NCBI RefSeq assembly: GCF_025997855.1
Contig: NZ_AP026561.1
Location: 434,001 to 498,000, forward strand
DNA: 64,000 bases
DNA from: Deinococcus aetherius
GTDB lineage: Bacteria; Deinococcota; Deinococci; Deinococcales; Deinococcaceae
Direction of reading: 5' to 3'
Below the pieces are notes generated by a model. The model did no database searches. It saw only the letters and a list, made by a program, of their open reading frames with translations, and had not been told where the DNA came from. The translations under genes were made by a program, and so were the position numbers. This document shows positions 1-9,443 of this stretch, piece after piece (within the stretch, counting starts at the first letter, position 1; every line of letters starts with the position of its first letter).

Positions 1-1
1 G

Positions 2-754
2 GCGTACGGGCCGGGCGACACGCTGCGCCCCGTGTTCGGCCCGCCCACCCGGCTCACGCCCGGGGAGCATCACCTCGCCTGGCAGGTCCCCGACACCGGA
101 GGCTGGCCGGTCGCGGAGGTCGGCGTCGCCCTGAGGGGTGCGGGGGACGGCGCTCTGCTCGGCCGGCTGTCGTGGGACGGCGCGCCGGACGTGACCCTCG
201 CGCGGCCCCCCGGGGAGGGCGAGTCGTGGCGCCGGGCCTGGGTGAATGCCGTGGACGTGTGGGAGGCGCGTTTTCCCGAGGCCTACCGGATGTCGCACAA
301 CCGTGGCCGGGGACTGCTGCTCCAGGGCGCGGAGGCGTGGCGCGACTACCGCGCCGAGGCGACGCTGACGCCGGTGCTGGCCGAAGCGTTTGGGCTCGTG
401 GTGCGGGCGGGGGGCTTGCGGCGGTACTACGCCCTGCTCTTGCGGCGGGGAGGGGCGTTGCAGCTCGTGAAGGTGCTGGGGGAGGAGACGGTGCTGGCCG
501 AGACTTCCTGCCCGTGGTCCTTTGGGGAGGCGCGGGGCTTCGCGCTGGAGGTGCGGGGCGCGGCGGTGTGGGCCTGGCTGGACGGGGAGCTCCTGCTGGA
601 GGCCCGGGACGGGGAGGAGCCGCTGCCGGGGGGCGCGGTGGGCCTGGTGTGCGAGGAGGGGACGGTGACGTGTGAGGCCGTGCGCGTGACCCCACTGCGG
701 GGTGACGTGTCCAGGCCGCGGGGCGACCCGATCTCGCGGCCTCCGTCCCCCTGA
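2..754 (+). CDS. C-terminal part of ADP-ribosylglycohydrolase-like protein (5' end outside window)
   Basis: The frame is open from the first bases, so only the C-terminal ~250 residues are present and the GTG at 32 is probably internal. The visible part is a beta-rich module. A first half has many Gly/Trp pairs (GEHHLAW, DTGGWPV, LSWDGAPDV). A second, concanavalin/LamG-like half contains RYYALLL, AWLDGELL and a closing VRVTPL. I recall this module as the tail of large ADP-ribosylglycohydrolase-family proteins in Deinococcus and Gram-positive bacteria, but the catalytic domain is off the window, so the enzyme call is inference. The last ~18 residues (Arg/Pro/Ser rich) look unlike the domain and may be read-out into the junction with the transposon remnant, which begins directly after the stop. 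Confidence 0.5.
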   Translation, partial: AYGPGDTLRPVFGPPTRLTPGEHHLAWQVPDTGGWPVAEVGVALRGAGDGALLGRLSWDGAPDVTLARPPGEGESWRRAWVNAVDVWEARFPEAYRMSHNRGRGLLLQGAEAWRDYRAEATLTPVLAEAFGLVVRAGGLRRYYALLLRRGGALQLVKVLGEETVLAETSCPWSFGEARGFALEVRGAAVWAWLDGELLLEARDGEEPLPGGAVGLVCEEGTVTCEAVRVTPLRGDVSRPRGDPISRPPSP

Positions 755-756
755 GG

Positions 757-1566
757 TTCCCCACCGAAGCGGCTTACTCCACCCGTCGTGAACACGAGTG
801 GATTGGAGACAAGGTCCATGTCAGCGAGACCTGTGATGCTGACCTGCCGCACCTGATCACCCACGTCCACACCACGAATTCCACCGTTCAGGATGTCACC
901 AGTACGGCCCCGATCCAGGCGGCGTTGGCTCAGCGGAACCTCCTTCCCGAGAAACACATCGTGGATGCCGGGTATATCGACGCGGAACTGCTGGCTTCCA
1001 GTGTCACGGAACATGGGGTGAACCTGATCGGACCGACCCGCGAGAACCGGAGTTGGCAAGCCCGTGCGAGCACGGGCTACGCCGCCAGCCACTTCCAAAT
1101 TGACTGGGACCACTGCCAGGTCACCTGTCCGCAGGGTGCAACCACGCGAGGCTGGTATCCGACGGTGAACCGCTTTGGCACGCTGGAGATCATCATTCAG
1201 TTTGATCGAGAGGTCTGTGCCATGTGTGCCGTTCGGTCCCTGTGCACCAAGGCCAAAGGTGGACGCCGCGTGGTGATTCAACCCCTTGAGAAACACGAAG
1301 CGCTGCGGCTGGCGCGTGAATACGCCACTTCACAGGAGTGGCAAGCCCTGTACCATCAGCGTGCCGGTATCGAGGGCACCTTGTCCCAGGGCACCCGTGC
1401 CCTGGGTCTTCGTCGTACACGTTACCGAGGACTGAGGAAAACGGCCTTGCAGCATGCCGCCACTGGCGCTGCCATCAATGTTCTTCGCGCAGTGCGTTGG
1501 TTGGACGGGGATAAGCCAGGGCGAACCCGCGTCTCCCGCTTCAGTCAACTTGCTCTTCCGGCTTGA
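757..1566 (+). pseudogene. 5'-truncated IS1182-type transposase
   Basis: The frame is open from about 757 to the stop at 1566 and gives ~270 residues with the conserved C-terminal half of IS1182-family DDE transposases. Visible blocks are EHEWIGDKVHVSETCD, HIVDAGYIDAELL, the cysteine region VTCPQG / CAMCAVRSLCTK, and the RAGIEGTLSQGTRALGLRR block with the conserved Glu. Full-length members are ~450-500 residues, so the N-terminal ~200 residues, the first catalytic Asp region and the left inverted repeat are missing. No start codon lies near the left edge. A later in-frame ATG-like start exists at 925 but would give a non-functional stub. The junction falls 2 bp after the stop of the preceding gene, as expected after a deletion. 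Confidence 0.85.
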
Positions 1567-1896
1567 TCCCCTGACTTCGCCACCAGAGTCAGGAGAATTC
1601 CAGCAGGATTGTCTGGTCGTCTTGCCCTTAGCGGGGCTGAGACAAGATGCAGAAATTTTAGTACGCTAACGAAAAAGTGCGTCTAACAGGCCCTTTATAG
1701 GAGACAAGTGCTCAGAATCTGGGTAACACCCAGGCCCACGTTTCACGTCCTGGTCGCCGCGTGAGTCCAGATGGTCTGACCGCCGTACGACCAGGGGTAA
1801 AGTGTCTTTTTGCAGAGAGCAGGAGCTGAAACCCCGGCCACGGGAAGCACTCAGACCTTGACGGCAGCGGTCCACCCATGTCACTGTTTTGTAGTT
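1567..1896. other. intergenic stretch without a recognised gene
   Basis: This stretch separates the transposase remnant from the ArsR gene. It should hold the right end of the IS1182-like element, but its partner end is deleted, so the terminus cannot be fixed. A TTGACG hexamer at 1858-1863 could be a -35 element for the ArsR gene; no good -10 follows at ideal spacing. No other gene-like signal is seen. Confidence 0.4.
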
Positions 1897-2223
1897 ATGC
1901 GAAATAGCGAAGGAGGTGGGGAGGCGACCCTACAGGTGATCAAGGCTCTTGCGAATGGGACGCGGTTGACTGTTCTCGACTGGCTCAAGGACCCGGTGGC
2001 GAATTTTCCGCCTCAGGTAGACGGCGATCTGGTCGAGGACGGCGTATGCGCCGACCATATCCGCGACAAGCTCGGCATCGCCGCGGCCACCGCCTCCCGC
2101 CACCTGACGCTGCTCACCGAAGCCGGGCTGCTGGTATGCACGCGCAAAAGGGGCTGGGCCTTCTACCGCCGTGACGAAATAGCCATCCGGGCATTTACCC
2201 ACGCCCTCGACACCGGGCTTTAA
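1897..2223 (+). CDS. ArsR-family transcriptional regulator
   Basis: This 108-residue winged-helix protein has the pattern VIKALANGTRLTVLDWL, an acidic insertion (FPPQVDGDLVEDGVC) and the recognition helix region IAAATASRHLTLLTEAGLL followed by the wing KRGWAFYRRDE. This is the ArsR subfamily with the FPPQxDGDLVEDGVC insert; these dimeric repressors usually control the adjacent operon. No arsenic-type Cys pair is seen, apart from the single Cys of the insert and one before the wing. The start is uncertain. ATG 1897 has no Shine-Dalgarno, GTG 1936 lies 18 nt after AAGGAGG (too far), and other members begin near VIKALANG. It stops 10 nt before the PhzF-like gene and probably represses itself and the three genes downstream. 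Confidence 0.85.
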   Translation: MRNSEGGGEATLQVIKALANGTRLTVLDWLKDPVANFPPQVDGDLVEDGVCADHIRDKLGIAAATASRHLTLLTEAGLLVCTRKRGWAFYRRDEIAIRAFTHALDTGL

Positions 2224-2233
2224 GGGAGGCCGC

Positions 2234-3097
2234 GTGTCCCACCTGGACTACACCCACGTCAACGTCTTCAGCCCAGCGCCCTACACGGGGAACAGCCTGC
2301 CCGTGTTTCCTGACAGCCGTGGGCTCAGCGACGGGCAGATGCTGCGCATCACCCAGGAGTTGCGGCACTTCGAGGCAATCTTCCTGGAACCGGTGGCGGC
2401 GACCATGGTTCGCGCCCGGGTCTTCGACCTGTTTGGGGAACTGCCCTTCGCGGGGCATCCGATCATCGGGGCCGCGGCCACCCTGCACCGGGCGGCGGGT
2501 GACGCCGGGGCGCAGACTTGGCACTTTGAATTGACCCACAGGACCGTCAGCGTCACCACCGAGGCCACCGAACACGGGTATTTCGGCCTGCTCGACCAGG
2601 GCAGGCCCGAGTTCCGCGGGAAGGTCCAGGAGCCCGGACCCTTCCTGCGTGCCTTTGGCCTGGAGGCGGGCGACCTGCATCCCGACCTGCCGCTGGAGGT
2701 CGTCAGCACGGGGCTGCCCTACCTCATCGTGCCCGTGAGGCCGGGCGCCCTCGAACGCGCACGCATTCAGACCGACCTCACCCCACTGCTGCACCGGGTG
2801 GGCGCACAGTTCGCCGTGCTGTTGGACGAGGCGGCGCTGGAGGTGCGGCACTGGAACAACGACGGTCTCCTGGAGGACGTGGCGACCGGCAGCGCGGCGG
2901 GAGTGGTGGGGGCATATCGTCTAAGGCATGGCCTCGCACAGGGCGGCGAGGCCTTCGTGCTGCACCAGGGCCGCTTCACCGGGCGCCCGAGCACGCTGCG
3001 CACCCAGCCCGAGGGCACGCCCGACCACGTGCTGACCGTGAAGGTCGGCGGGGACGTCACGGTGGTCGGTCGGGGCGTGCTGGAGGTGTTGCCGTGA
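2234..3097 (+). CDS. PhzF-family isomerase-like protein
   Basis: This 287-residue protein has the diaminopimelate-epimerase-like fold of the PhzF family. The N-terminal half carries NVFSPAPYTGNSLPVF and the motif with the conserved acid at Glu47 (HFEAIFL), equivalent to the catalytic Glu of PhzF. It then has GELPFAGHPIIGAA, and the second half carries VATGSAAGVVGAYR. PhzF in phenazine synthesis isomerises a dihydrohydroxyanthranilate, but most family members have unknown substrates and no other phenazine genes are seen here, so only the family is claimed. GTG start at 2234 after AAGGGAGG. Its stop overlaps the next start by 4 bp (GTGA at 3094), showing translational coupling. Confidence 0.88.
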   Translation: MSHLDYTHVNVFSPAPYTGNSLPVFPDSRGLSDGQMLRITQELRHFEAIFLEPVAATMVRARVFDLFGELPFAGHPIIGAAATLHRAAGDAGAQTWHFELTHRTVSVTTEATEHGYFGLLDQGRPEFRGKVQEPGPFLRAFGLEAGDLHPDLPLEVVSTGLPYLIVPVRPGALERARIQTDLTPLLHRVGAQFAVLLDEAALEVRHWNNDGLLEDVATGSAAGVVGAYRLRHGLAQGGEAFVLHQGRFTGRPSTLRTQPEGTPDHVLTVKVGGDVTVVGRGVLEVLP

Positions 3098-4077
3098 GCG
3101 CCGTGCGCATCATCGGCGCGGACGAGCTGCGCGCCGCCGTGCGCTTCGAGGACCTGATCGAGCCGGTCTCGCGGGCCTTTCGGGAGGCGAGCGCCGGGCT
3201 GGCCGAGAACGGCCTGATCGTCACTTTCCCCGGCGAGCGCCCTGACCTCGGGGACGTGTATGTGAAGACCGGCGTGCTGCGCGGGCACCGCGTGTACATT
3301 GTGAAGGTCTCGCCGTGGTTCGCGCTCAACGTGGAGCGGGGCCAGCCCCAGGGCGGATTCATCGGGGTGTTCGACAGCGGGACAGGGCACACCCTTGCCA
3401 TTCTGAACGAGGAGCATTACCTGTCGGACATCCGCACGGCGGCGGCGGGCAGCCTCGCCGCCCGGGTGCTGGCCCCTGCCCACGTGGGAACGGCGGCGGT
3501 GCTCGGCGCAGGCGTGCAGGCCTACTGGCAACCGCAGGCGCTGTACCGGGAACGTCCCTTCGAGACGCTCCTCATCTGGGCCAGAACGCCCGAGAAAGCA
3601 TCTGCCCTCGCCGCGCGCCTCGCCCCCGTGCTGCCGGGGGTAGACATCCTCGTCTCGGACAACCTCGAACGAACCGTTCGTGAGGCCGACGTGCTCATCA
3701 CGGCCACGCAGGCACGTGAACCCTTGGTGCGCGGGGAATGGCTCCGCGAGGGACAGCACATCACCGCTGTGGGTGCGGATGACGCGACGAAATGCGAACT
3801 CGACGCTGCCACCCTGAAGCGGGCGCGGGTGTTTGTGGACGACCGCCAAACAGCTGCGGCCAACGGGGACGTTTACCACGCCGTGCAAGCAGGCGGGTAT
3901 ACCCCCGGGGACGTGGCCGGGGAGATCGGCGAGGTGCTGGCGGGCAGGAAGGCCGGGCGCATCTCGGCGGGCGACATCACGGTGGCGAAGTTCGTGGGAA
4001 TTGGGGTGCAGGACCTCGCCGCCGCGGAGGTGGCGCTCGAAAAACTTGGTGTCCTCCAGGCTCCCGCCCTGCCGTGA
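3094..4077 (+). CDS. ornithine cyclodeaminase / mu-crystallin family protein
   Basis: This 327-residue protein has the family layout. An N-terminal dimerisation part contains YVKTGVLRGHRVYIVKVSPWF. The SDIRTAA motif with conserved Arg114 follows, then a Rossmann NAD(P) site VLGAGVQA at 138-143, and then VGADDATKCELD. Members catalyse NAD-linked reactions on amino or imino acids (ornithine to proline, ketimine reduction, alanine dehydrogenase-like) and sequence alone does not decide which. It starts inside the PhzF stop (4-bp overlap) and is followed 65 bp later by a PLP decarboxylase, so it is probably part of one amino-acid-derived small-molecule pathway. Confidence 0.88.
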   Translation: MSAVRIIGADELRAAVRFEDLIEPVSRAFREASAGLAENGLIVTFPGERPDLGDVYVKTGVLRGHRVYIVKVSPWFALNVERGQPQGGFIGVFDSGTGHTLAILNEEHYLSDIRTAAAGSLAARVLAPAHVGTAAVLGAGVQAYWQPQALYRERPFETLLIWARTPEKASALAARLAPVLPGVDILVSDNLERTVREADVLITATQAREPLVRGEWLREGQHITAVGADDATKCELDAATLKRARVFVDDRQTAAANGDVYHAVQAGGYTPGDVAGEIGEVLAGRKAGRISAGDITVAKFVGIGVQDLAAAEVALEKLGVLQAPALP

Positions 4078-4142
4078 CCCCTCCCACATCTTGAGCACAC
4101 CGCGCCGAGCCTCCACCTCTGTCCTCAAAGGAGGGAACACCC

Positions 4143-5546
4143 ATGGACCCCACCCTGCAACACGACGCCGAACACATTGAACACATTCTGCACGAGGTCG
4201 CGCGGGAGGCCTCCCGCGTACTCACCGCGTTGCCCGGGCGGCCCGTCGCTCAGAGACCCGGCACGGCCAAGCCCCTCGCGTTGCCGGACCAGGGACTTGG
4301 TTTTCAAGCCACCCTCGACCACTTCCGGACGCGGTACGCGGACGCGCTGAGCGGCAGCGCCGGGCCGCGCTACCTGGGCTTCGTCACGGGTGGGGCCACG
4401 CCGGCGGCCCTCGCGGGCGACTGGCTGGTGAGCACCTTCGACCAGAACGTCGCACCCTCTGGAGAATCCGCCGCGCCCCTGCTCGAACGCGAGACGCTGG
4501 CGCTGCTGCGAACGCTGTTCGGGCTGTCAGAGGCCCATTCCGGCAGCTTCGTCACGGGGGCCACGATGTCGAACTTCGTGGGCCTCGCCCTCGCCCGGCA
4601 GTGGTGGGCCCACCAGCACGGCCGAGACGCCGCGCAGGAGGGCCTCTCGGGACTCCCGCCCCTGCGCGTCCTGAGCGGGGCGCCGCACTCCAGCGTGTAT
4701 AAGGCCCTGTCCATGCTTGGCATAGGTCGGAGTAGCGTCGAGGTGGTGCCCGTGCTGCCGGGGCGAGAAGCCGTGGACCTCGCGGCGCTGGAGGAACGCC
4801 TGATGGCCCAGGGCGGCGAGCTCTGCGTGGTGGTGGCGAATGCCGGAACAGTGAACACTGTGGACTTCGACGACCTAAGCGCTATCGCGGCGCTGCGGGA
4901 GCGGTACGGATTCTGGCTGCACGTGGACGCGGCTTTTGGCGCCTTCGCCGCCTGCTCCCCGGAGTTCCGCCACCTCACCGCCGGCCTCGACCTCGCTGAC
5001 TCGGTGACGGTAGACGCGCACAAGTGGCTCAACGTTCCCTACGACGCGGCCATGCAATTTACCCGGCACCCCGAGCTTCAGGTGCAGGTGTTCCAGAACA
5101 GCGCGGCCTACCTGGGCCTGCCCACGGCGGAGCCCGACTTCGTGCACCTCACGCCAGAGAACTCGCGGCGGCTGCGGGCCCTGCCCGCCTGGTTCAGCCT
5201 CCTGGCGTATGGGGCCGCCGGCTACCGCGAGATTGTCGAGCGCAACGTGGCATGTGCGCGTGACCTCGGCGGGCGTGTGGCGACCTCGCCGCAGTTCCGG
5301 CTGCTGGCGCCCGTCCGCCTGAACGTCGCGTGTTTCGCCTTGCAGGGGGAGGAGGGGAACCTTGCGGAAGTCACGGCGGCGTTCCTGGCCCGGCTGCGGG
5401 ACGATGGCCGGGCGTTCCTGACGCCGACGGTGTATGAGGGCACCCCGGGTGTGCGGGCGGCGTTCAGCAACTGGCGCACCACGCCTGCCGATGTGGAAGT
5501 GGTGTGGAGGGCGATGGGGGACGCGCTGGCGCCGCAGAGCACGTAG
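4143..5546 (+). CDS. group II PLP-dependent amino-acid decarboxylase
   Basis: This 467-residue fold-type I PLP enzyme of the glutamate/aromatic-amino-acid decarboxylase group shows GATMSNFVGL in the cofactor region, HVDAAFGAF with Asp262 (expected to pair with the pyridine nitrogen) and TVDAHKWLN with Lys294 as the Schiff-base lysine. Length is normal (~470-490). It could decarboxylate an aromatic or acidic amino acid, and the substrate cannot be read from sequence. ATG at 4143 follows AAAGGAGGG. It is the last gene of the ArsR-PhzF-cyclodeaminase-decarboxylase set, and an integrase remnant begins on the other strand right at its end. Confidence 0.9.
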   Translation: MDPTLQHDAEHIEHILHEVAREASRVLTALPGRPVAQRPGTAKPLALPDQGLGFQATLDHFRTRYADALSGSAGPRYLGFVTGGATPAALAGDWLVSTFDQNVAPSGESAAPLLERETLALLRTLFGLSEAHSGSFVTGATMSNFVGLALARQWWAHQHGRDAAQEGLSGLPPLRVLSGAPHSSVYKALSMLGIGRSSVEVVPVLPGREAVDLAALEERLMAQGGELCVVVANAGTVNTVDFDDLSAIAALRERYGFWLHVDAAFGAFAACSPEFRHLTAGLDLADSVTVDAHKWLNVPYDAAMQFTRHPELQVQVFQNSAAYLGLPTAEPDFVHLTPENSRRLRALPAWFSLLAYGAAGYREIVERNVACARDLGGRVATSPQFRLLAPVRLNVACFALQGEEGNLAEVTAAFLARLRDDGRAFLTPTVYEGTPGVRAAFSNWRTTPADVEVVWRAMGDALAPQST

Positions 5547-5700
5547 GTTCACAAACTCGGAGACTCGCACTCCGGTGTAGAACAACGTCTGGACCATCGC
5601 CCGTACCCGCTGGCCCGGCAGTAGGCCACCTCGATCAGTCGCTCGATGCTCCTTATGGTCGAGCCGATCCACCGTCCGCCGCCGTTCCTCGGGAACGGCG
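5544..5700 (-). pseudogene. degenerate tyrosine recombinase fragment
   Basis: Minus-strand reading gives IERLIEVAYCRASGYG in one frame and, shifted near 5610, MVQTLFYTGVRVSEFVNLR in another. Joined, these match the region around the first catalytic Arg of XerC/XerD-type integrases (TGxRVSE). There is no intact catalytic C-terminus (H-x-x-R, Tyr), and upstream frames to about 5950 are broken. It is a dead fragment of an integrase, useful as a scar of past mobility next to the decarboxylase operon. Confidence 0.55.
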
Positions 5701-5952
5701 AGCCCTTCAGCTCGCCGCTTATCCTCGACCACATGTCTGGTCTGGTCATACGTCGGGTGATGCTTGCACTACAGCTTGACGGCCCTCCCGCACCACCTCG
5801 CGCCGGAAGTTCGCCTCTCCTGTTTGACCCCGAAGTTCAGCCCCTTCTCCTGGCCGTTCTGCCCGTGGCATTCCCCAGCGTATGACCAACTTGTTCGGGG
5901 TGTCGTCCTTCCGCGAGGTCTCGACCATTTGGGTTTCAACGGCTGTTCCAAC

Positions 5953-6867
5953 TCACCCGGCCTCCGACAGCAGGCCTACGCCCCGGGCCTCCTCCCGCAC
6001 CACCTCCGCAAAGTTCAGCGCCGCACTCGACAAACCCGGTTGCCGCGACAGATGAACCAGCGCGCTGTCCCGGTGCAGCGGCGGCAGGTCCACCACCCGA
6101 AGCTCGGCGACCCGCCCCTCCGCAAGGTCCGCCGCGATCACCATGCGCGGGAAGAACCCCGTCCCCACCCCACGGGCCAGCAGGAACCGCCCCGTATCCA
6201 TCGGGACATCGGCCACGGAGGGGGCGCGGGTCACCAGCGCCGCCAGTTCCGGTGGTGTCGCCGGCCACCAGCGGAGCAGCAGCAGGGGACGGCTCTGCGC
6301 AAGCAGCTCGGCCTGCGTCACCTCGCCTTGCCCGGCCAGCGGATGGTCACGGGGCACGACCAACACCACCTCCTCCCGCAGATGCAGCAGGGGTGTCATG
6401 TCCGCCAGCAGGGGATCGAGCGGCGGCCAGCACATCAACCCCAGCTCGACCACGCCGTCGCACAACTGCTCCACGACCTCCGCCTGACGACCCTCGCGCA
6501 CCAAGCACTCCACGTCGGGGGAGCGGGCGTAATACCGCACCAGCGCCGGAGCCAGAAAGTAGCCGCTGAGCGAGCGTAGGGCGCCTACCGCGAGGCGTCC
6601 CCGTTCCCCGGCGGAGGCCAGGCGGGCGGCCTCCACCCCGTCTTGCAACGTACTCAGCGCGCGGCGGGCGTACGGCAGAAAGCTCACGCCCCGCTCGGTC
6701 AGCGTGACCTTGCGCCCGCGCACGAACAGGCGACCACCCACCTCCCGCTCCAGTGCCTGAATGCGCGCACTCACTGTCGGCTGCACGACGCCCAGAGACC
6801 AAGCTGCCCGGACGAAACTGCCCTCCCGCACGATCCGGTCGAACGCCAGGAGCTGATCCAAGTCCAT
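5953..6867 (-). CDS. LysR-type transcriptional regulator
   Basis: This ~304-residue protein (from ATG at 6867; a TTG five codons earlier is less likely) has an N-terminal winged helix-turn-helix (LDQLLAFDRIVREGSFVRAAWSLGVVQPTVSARIQALE). A periplasmic-binding-protein-like effector domain follows, with GRLAVGALRSLSGYFLAPAL, VVPRDHPLAG and a C-terminal half GVGTGFFP. It is divergent from the acetyltransferase-EamA operon, with a LysR-type palindrome between them, so it most likely regulated that operon. The regulator looks intact although its target operon is interrupted by insertion sequences. The ligand is unknown. Confidence 0.9.
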   Translation of the reverse strand: MDLDQLLAFDRIVREGSFVRAAWSLGVVQPTVSARIQALEREVGGRLFVRGRKVTLTERGVSFLPYARRALSTLQDGVEAARLASAGERGRLAVGALRSLSGYFLAPALVRYYARSPDVECLVREGRQAEVVEQLCDGVVELGLMCWPPLDPLLADMTPLLHLREEVVLVVPRDHPLAGQGEVTQAELLAQSRPLLLLRWWPATPPELAALVTRAPSVADVPMDTGRFLLARGVGTGFFPRMVIAADLAEGRVAELRVVDLPPLHRDSALVHLSRQPGLSSAALNFAEVVREEARGVGLLSEAG

Positions 6868-6877
6868 GCCTGAACGT

Positions 6878-6892
6878 ATCAAAAAAATTGAT
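6878..6892. promoter_or_regulatory. candidate LysR box
   Basis: The palindrome ATCAA-N5-TTGAT, with an all-A centre, lies 11 bp upstream of the LysR start. It sits in the 121-bp divergent gap between that gene and the acetyltransferase start at 6989. It has the T-N11-A form of LysR recognition sites and is the best operator candidate in this gap. Confidence 0.5.
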
Positions 6893-7047
6893 CGCTAAGA
6901 TTGCCGGTCGTGGCTTGAACCGTCGTGAAAGCTTTTTTAGCCTGGGATATATCAGGCTCTATCACTCAGAGCTATCAGGAGGCCTTCAGTGTCCACCCCA
7001 ACCCTCACGGTTCGTCCCGCCGTTCGTGACGATTGGAATGACCCCCC

Positions 7048-7105
<58 letters not shown>

Positions 7106-7117
7106 GAAGGAGCCCCT

Positions 7118-7417
<300 letters not shown>

Positions 7418-7443
7418 TTCAGGATGCGCGGAGCGCGCATCCT

Positions 7444-7475
<32 letters not shown>

Positions 7476-7986
7476 TGGGGTCAGCCGCTCGTGGTTCTAC
7501 AAACAGGAGGGCCGGGAGGAGGTAGACGTCGACCAGGCGCTGGTGAGCGACATCGAGGCGGTTGTGGAGGAGTTCGTCGGCTACGGGTATCGGCGCGTGA
7601 CCCGCGAGTTGGCTCGACGAGGCCGCCCGGTGAATCACAAACGGGTGCTGCGGGTCATGCGGGAACGCCGCTTGTTGTGCCGCCCTAAACGTCGCTACCG
7701 AGCGACGACCCACTCGAACCACAGCGAGGCGCGCTTCCCCAACCTGCTGCCCGAGGTCATCCCGGTACGACCGGATCAGGTGTGGCAGGCCGACCTGACC
7801 TACGTGCGGGTCCAGCAAGGCTTTGTCTACCTGGCCTGCGTTCTGGACGGCTTCACCCGTGAAGTTGTCGGCTGGTCCATGTCCAGGTTCCTCGACGCGG
7901 ACTTGCCGCTGACGGCCTTGAACAACGCGCTGGCCGCGCGTTGTCCGGCCCCAGGGCTCCTGCATCATTCGGACCAGGGCGTGCAG

Positions 7987-9443
7987 GGTGGATTCAAGTG
8001 GTCGTCGCAACACCCTGACCAAGGAGGGTGGGATGAGCACTGGGAAGCGAAAATCAGATAGTGCGGGGCGCTGTAAGCTGCATTCGCCAGGACGGCCAAG
8101 CGTCGCCCGACGGGAGCACCAGCGGCAGTTCTGGGTGTTGATTGCGGCGGGTCAAGGGAGTGAAGATGCAGCCACAGCCGTCGGTGTCTCGCCTGCGGTG
8201 GGCACGCGATGGTTTCGAGAGGCAGGTGGTATGCCCCCCACAACATTGGCTCCCTGGAACGCCACGCCGTCAGGGCGGTATCTGTCCTTCGCCCAGCGGG
8301 AAGAGATCGCGCTCCGTCGAGCACAAGGTCATGGCGTGCGGGAGATTGCGAGGCACTTGGCAAGGTCCCCGTCGACCATCTCGCGTGAACTGCGGCGTAA
8401 CGCCGCCACGCGTGGCGGCGGCCTGGAGTACCGGGCGACGACTGCCCAGTGGCACGCCGAACGGTCCGCCCGCCGACCAAAACCAGCCAAACTCGCGGTG
8501 AACGTGGCGCTGCGGGCGTACGTGCAAGACCGCCTGGCCGGGCAGGTCACCTCGCCCTGCGGGGCAACTATTCCTGGGCCGACTGTGGCGTTCAAGGGCC
8601 GTCGGCACGGGCGGCGACAGAGTCGCCGCTGGGCCAGTGCGTGGAGTCCACAGCAGATCGCCCGCCGACTGCAACTCGACTTTCCGAATGACCGCACCAT
8701 GCGCATCAGCCACGAGGCCATTTACCAGGCGCTGTACATCGAAGGGCGGGGTGGGCTGCGCCGTGAGCTGGTCACCTGTCTGCGAACCGGTCGAACGTTG
8801 CGTGTTCCTCGAGCGCGTCGCGCCCGAATGAGCAAGCCGTTCGTCGCCCCCGAAGTCATGCTCAAAGAGCGTCCAGGAGAAGCGGCGGATCGGACGGTGG
8901 CGGGCCACTGGGAAGGCGACCTCATCCTCGGCCTGGGGAGCTCGGCCATCGGGACCTTGGTGGAGCGCTCGACGCGGTTCACGTTGTTGCTTCATCTCCC
9001 TCGTCTGCCCAGCCACGGTGTGGAAGCTCGCGTCAAGAATGGCCCGGCGCTGGCTGGACACGGTGCTGAAGCGGTGCGTGACGCTGTGACGAGCGCACTC
9101 ACCCTCCTGCCGGAGCAGCTCCGACGGTCACTGACGTGGGATCAGGGTGCTGAGATGAGCCAGCACGCTAAACTGCGCGGTGAAACCGGGGTCGCCGTCT
9201 ATTTCTGCGAGCCGCAGAGCCCGTGGCAGCGAGGCACGAACGAGAACACGAACGGTCTGTTGCGCCAATATTTTCCAAAGGGCACGGACCTGAGCGTGCA
9301 CAGCGCGGACGACCTTGCCGCCGTGGCCGCTACCTTGAACGCCCGACCTCGCAAGGTGCTCGACTGGCGAACACCCAAGGAGGCCTTCGAACACGCGCTG
9401 CACGCCATTCATACTGCTGTTGCAACGACCGCTTGAATCCGCC
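7987..9443 (+). mobile_element. complete IS30-family element nested in IS3 orfB
   Basis: Terminal inverted repeats are GGTGGATTCAAGTGGTCGTC at 7987 and, inward from 9443 on the minus strand, GGCGGATTCAAGCGGTCGTT; they continue with GCAACA in both. A 3-bp CAG repeat flanks the element (7984-7986 and 9444-9446), as expected for IS30. Length is 1,457 bp. With an intact transposase and both ends it looks able to move and is the youngest insertion of this stack. Confidence 0.9.
8033..9436 (+). CDS. IS30-family transposase
   Basis: This 467-residue protein has an N-terminal helix-turn-helix (REHQRQFWVLIAAGQGSEDAA), a second HTH typical of IS30 (YLSFAQREEIALRRAQGHGVREIARHLARSPSTISREL) and a DDE core: GHWEGDLILG (first Asp), LTWDQGAEMS (second Asp) and GTNENTNGLLRQYFPKG (Glu). 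It is longer than the ~380-residue prototype owing to the extra N-terminal HTH. ATG at 8033 follows AAGGAGGGTGGG. It fills the element and stops 7 bp before the right end. Confidence 0.92.
   Translation: MSTGKRKSDSAGRCKLHSPGRPSVARREHQRQFWVLIAAGQGSEDAATAVGVSPAVGTRWFREAGGMPPTTLAPWNATPSGRYLSFAQREEIALRRAQGHGVREIARHLARSPSTISRELRRNAATRGGGLEYRATTAQWHAERSARRPKPAKLAVNVALRAYVQDRLAGQVTSPCGATIPGPTVAFKGRRHGRRQSRRWASAWSPQQIARRLQLDFPNDRTMRISHEAIYQALYIEGRGGLRRELVTCLRTGRTLRVPRARRARMSKPFVAPEVMLKERPGEAADRTVAGHWEGDLILGLGSSAIGTLVERSTRFTLLLHLPRLPSHGVEARVKNGPALAGHGAEAVRDAVTSALTLLPEQLRRSLTWDQGAEMSQHAKLRGETGVAVYFCEPQSPWQRGTNENTNGLLRQYFPKGTDLSVHSADDLAAVAATLNARPRKVLDWRTPKEAFEHALHAIHTAVATTA

Noticed and set aside
2234..5546. 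Phenazine or ectoine biosynthesis/utilisation cluster
   Set aside because: Only single family-level matches (PhzF-like, cyclodeaminase-like) are present; none of the other pathway genes occur nearby.
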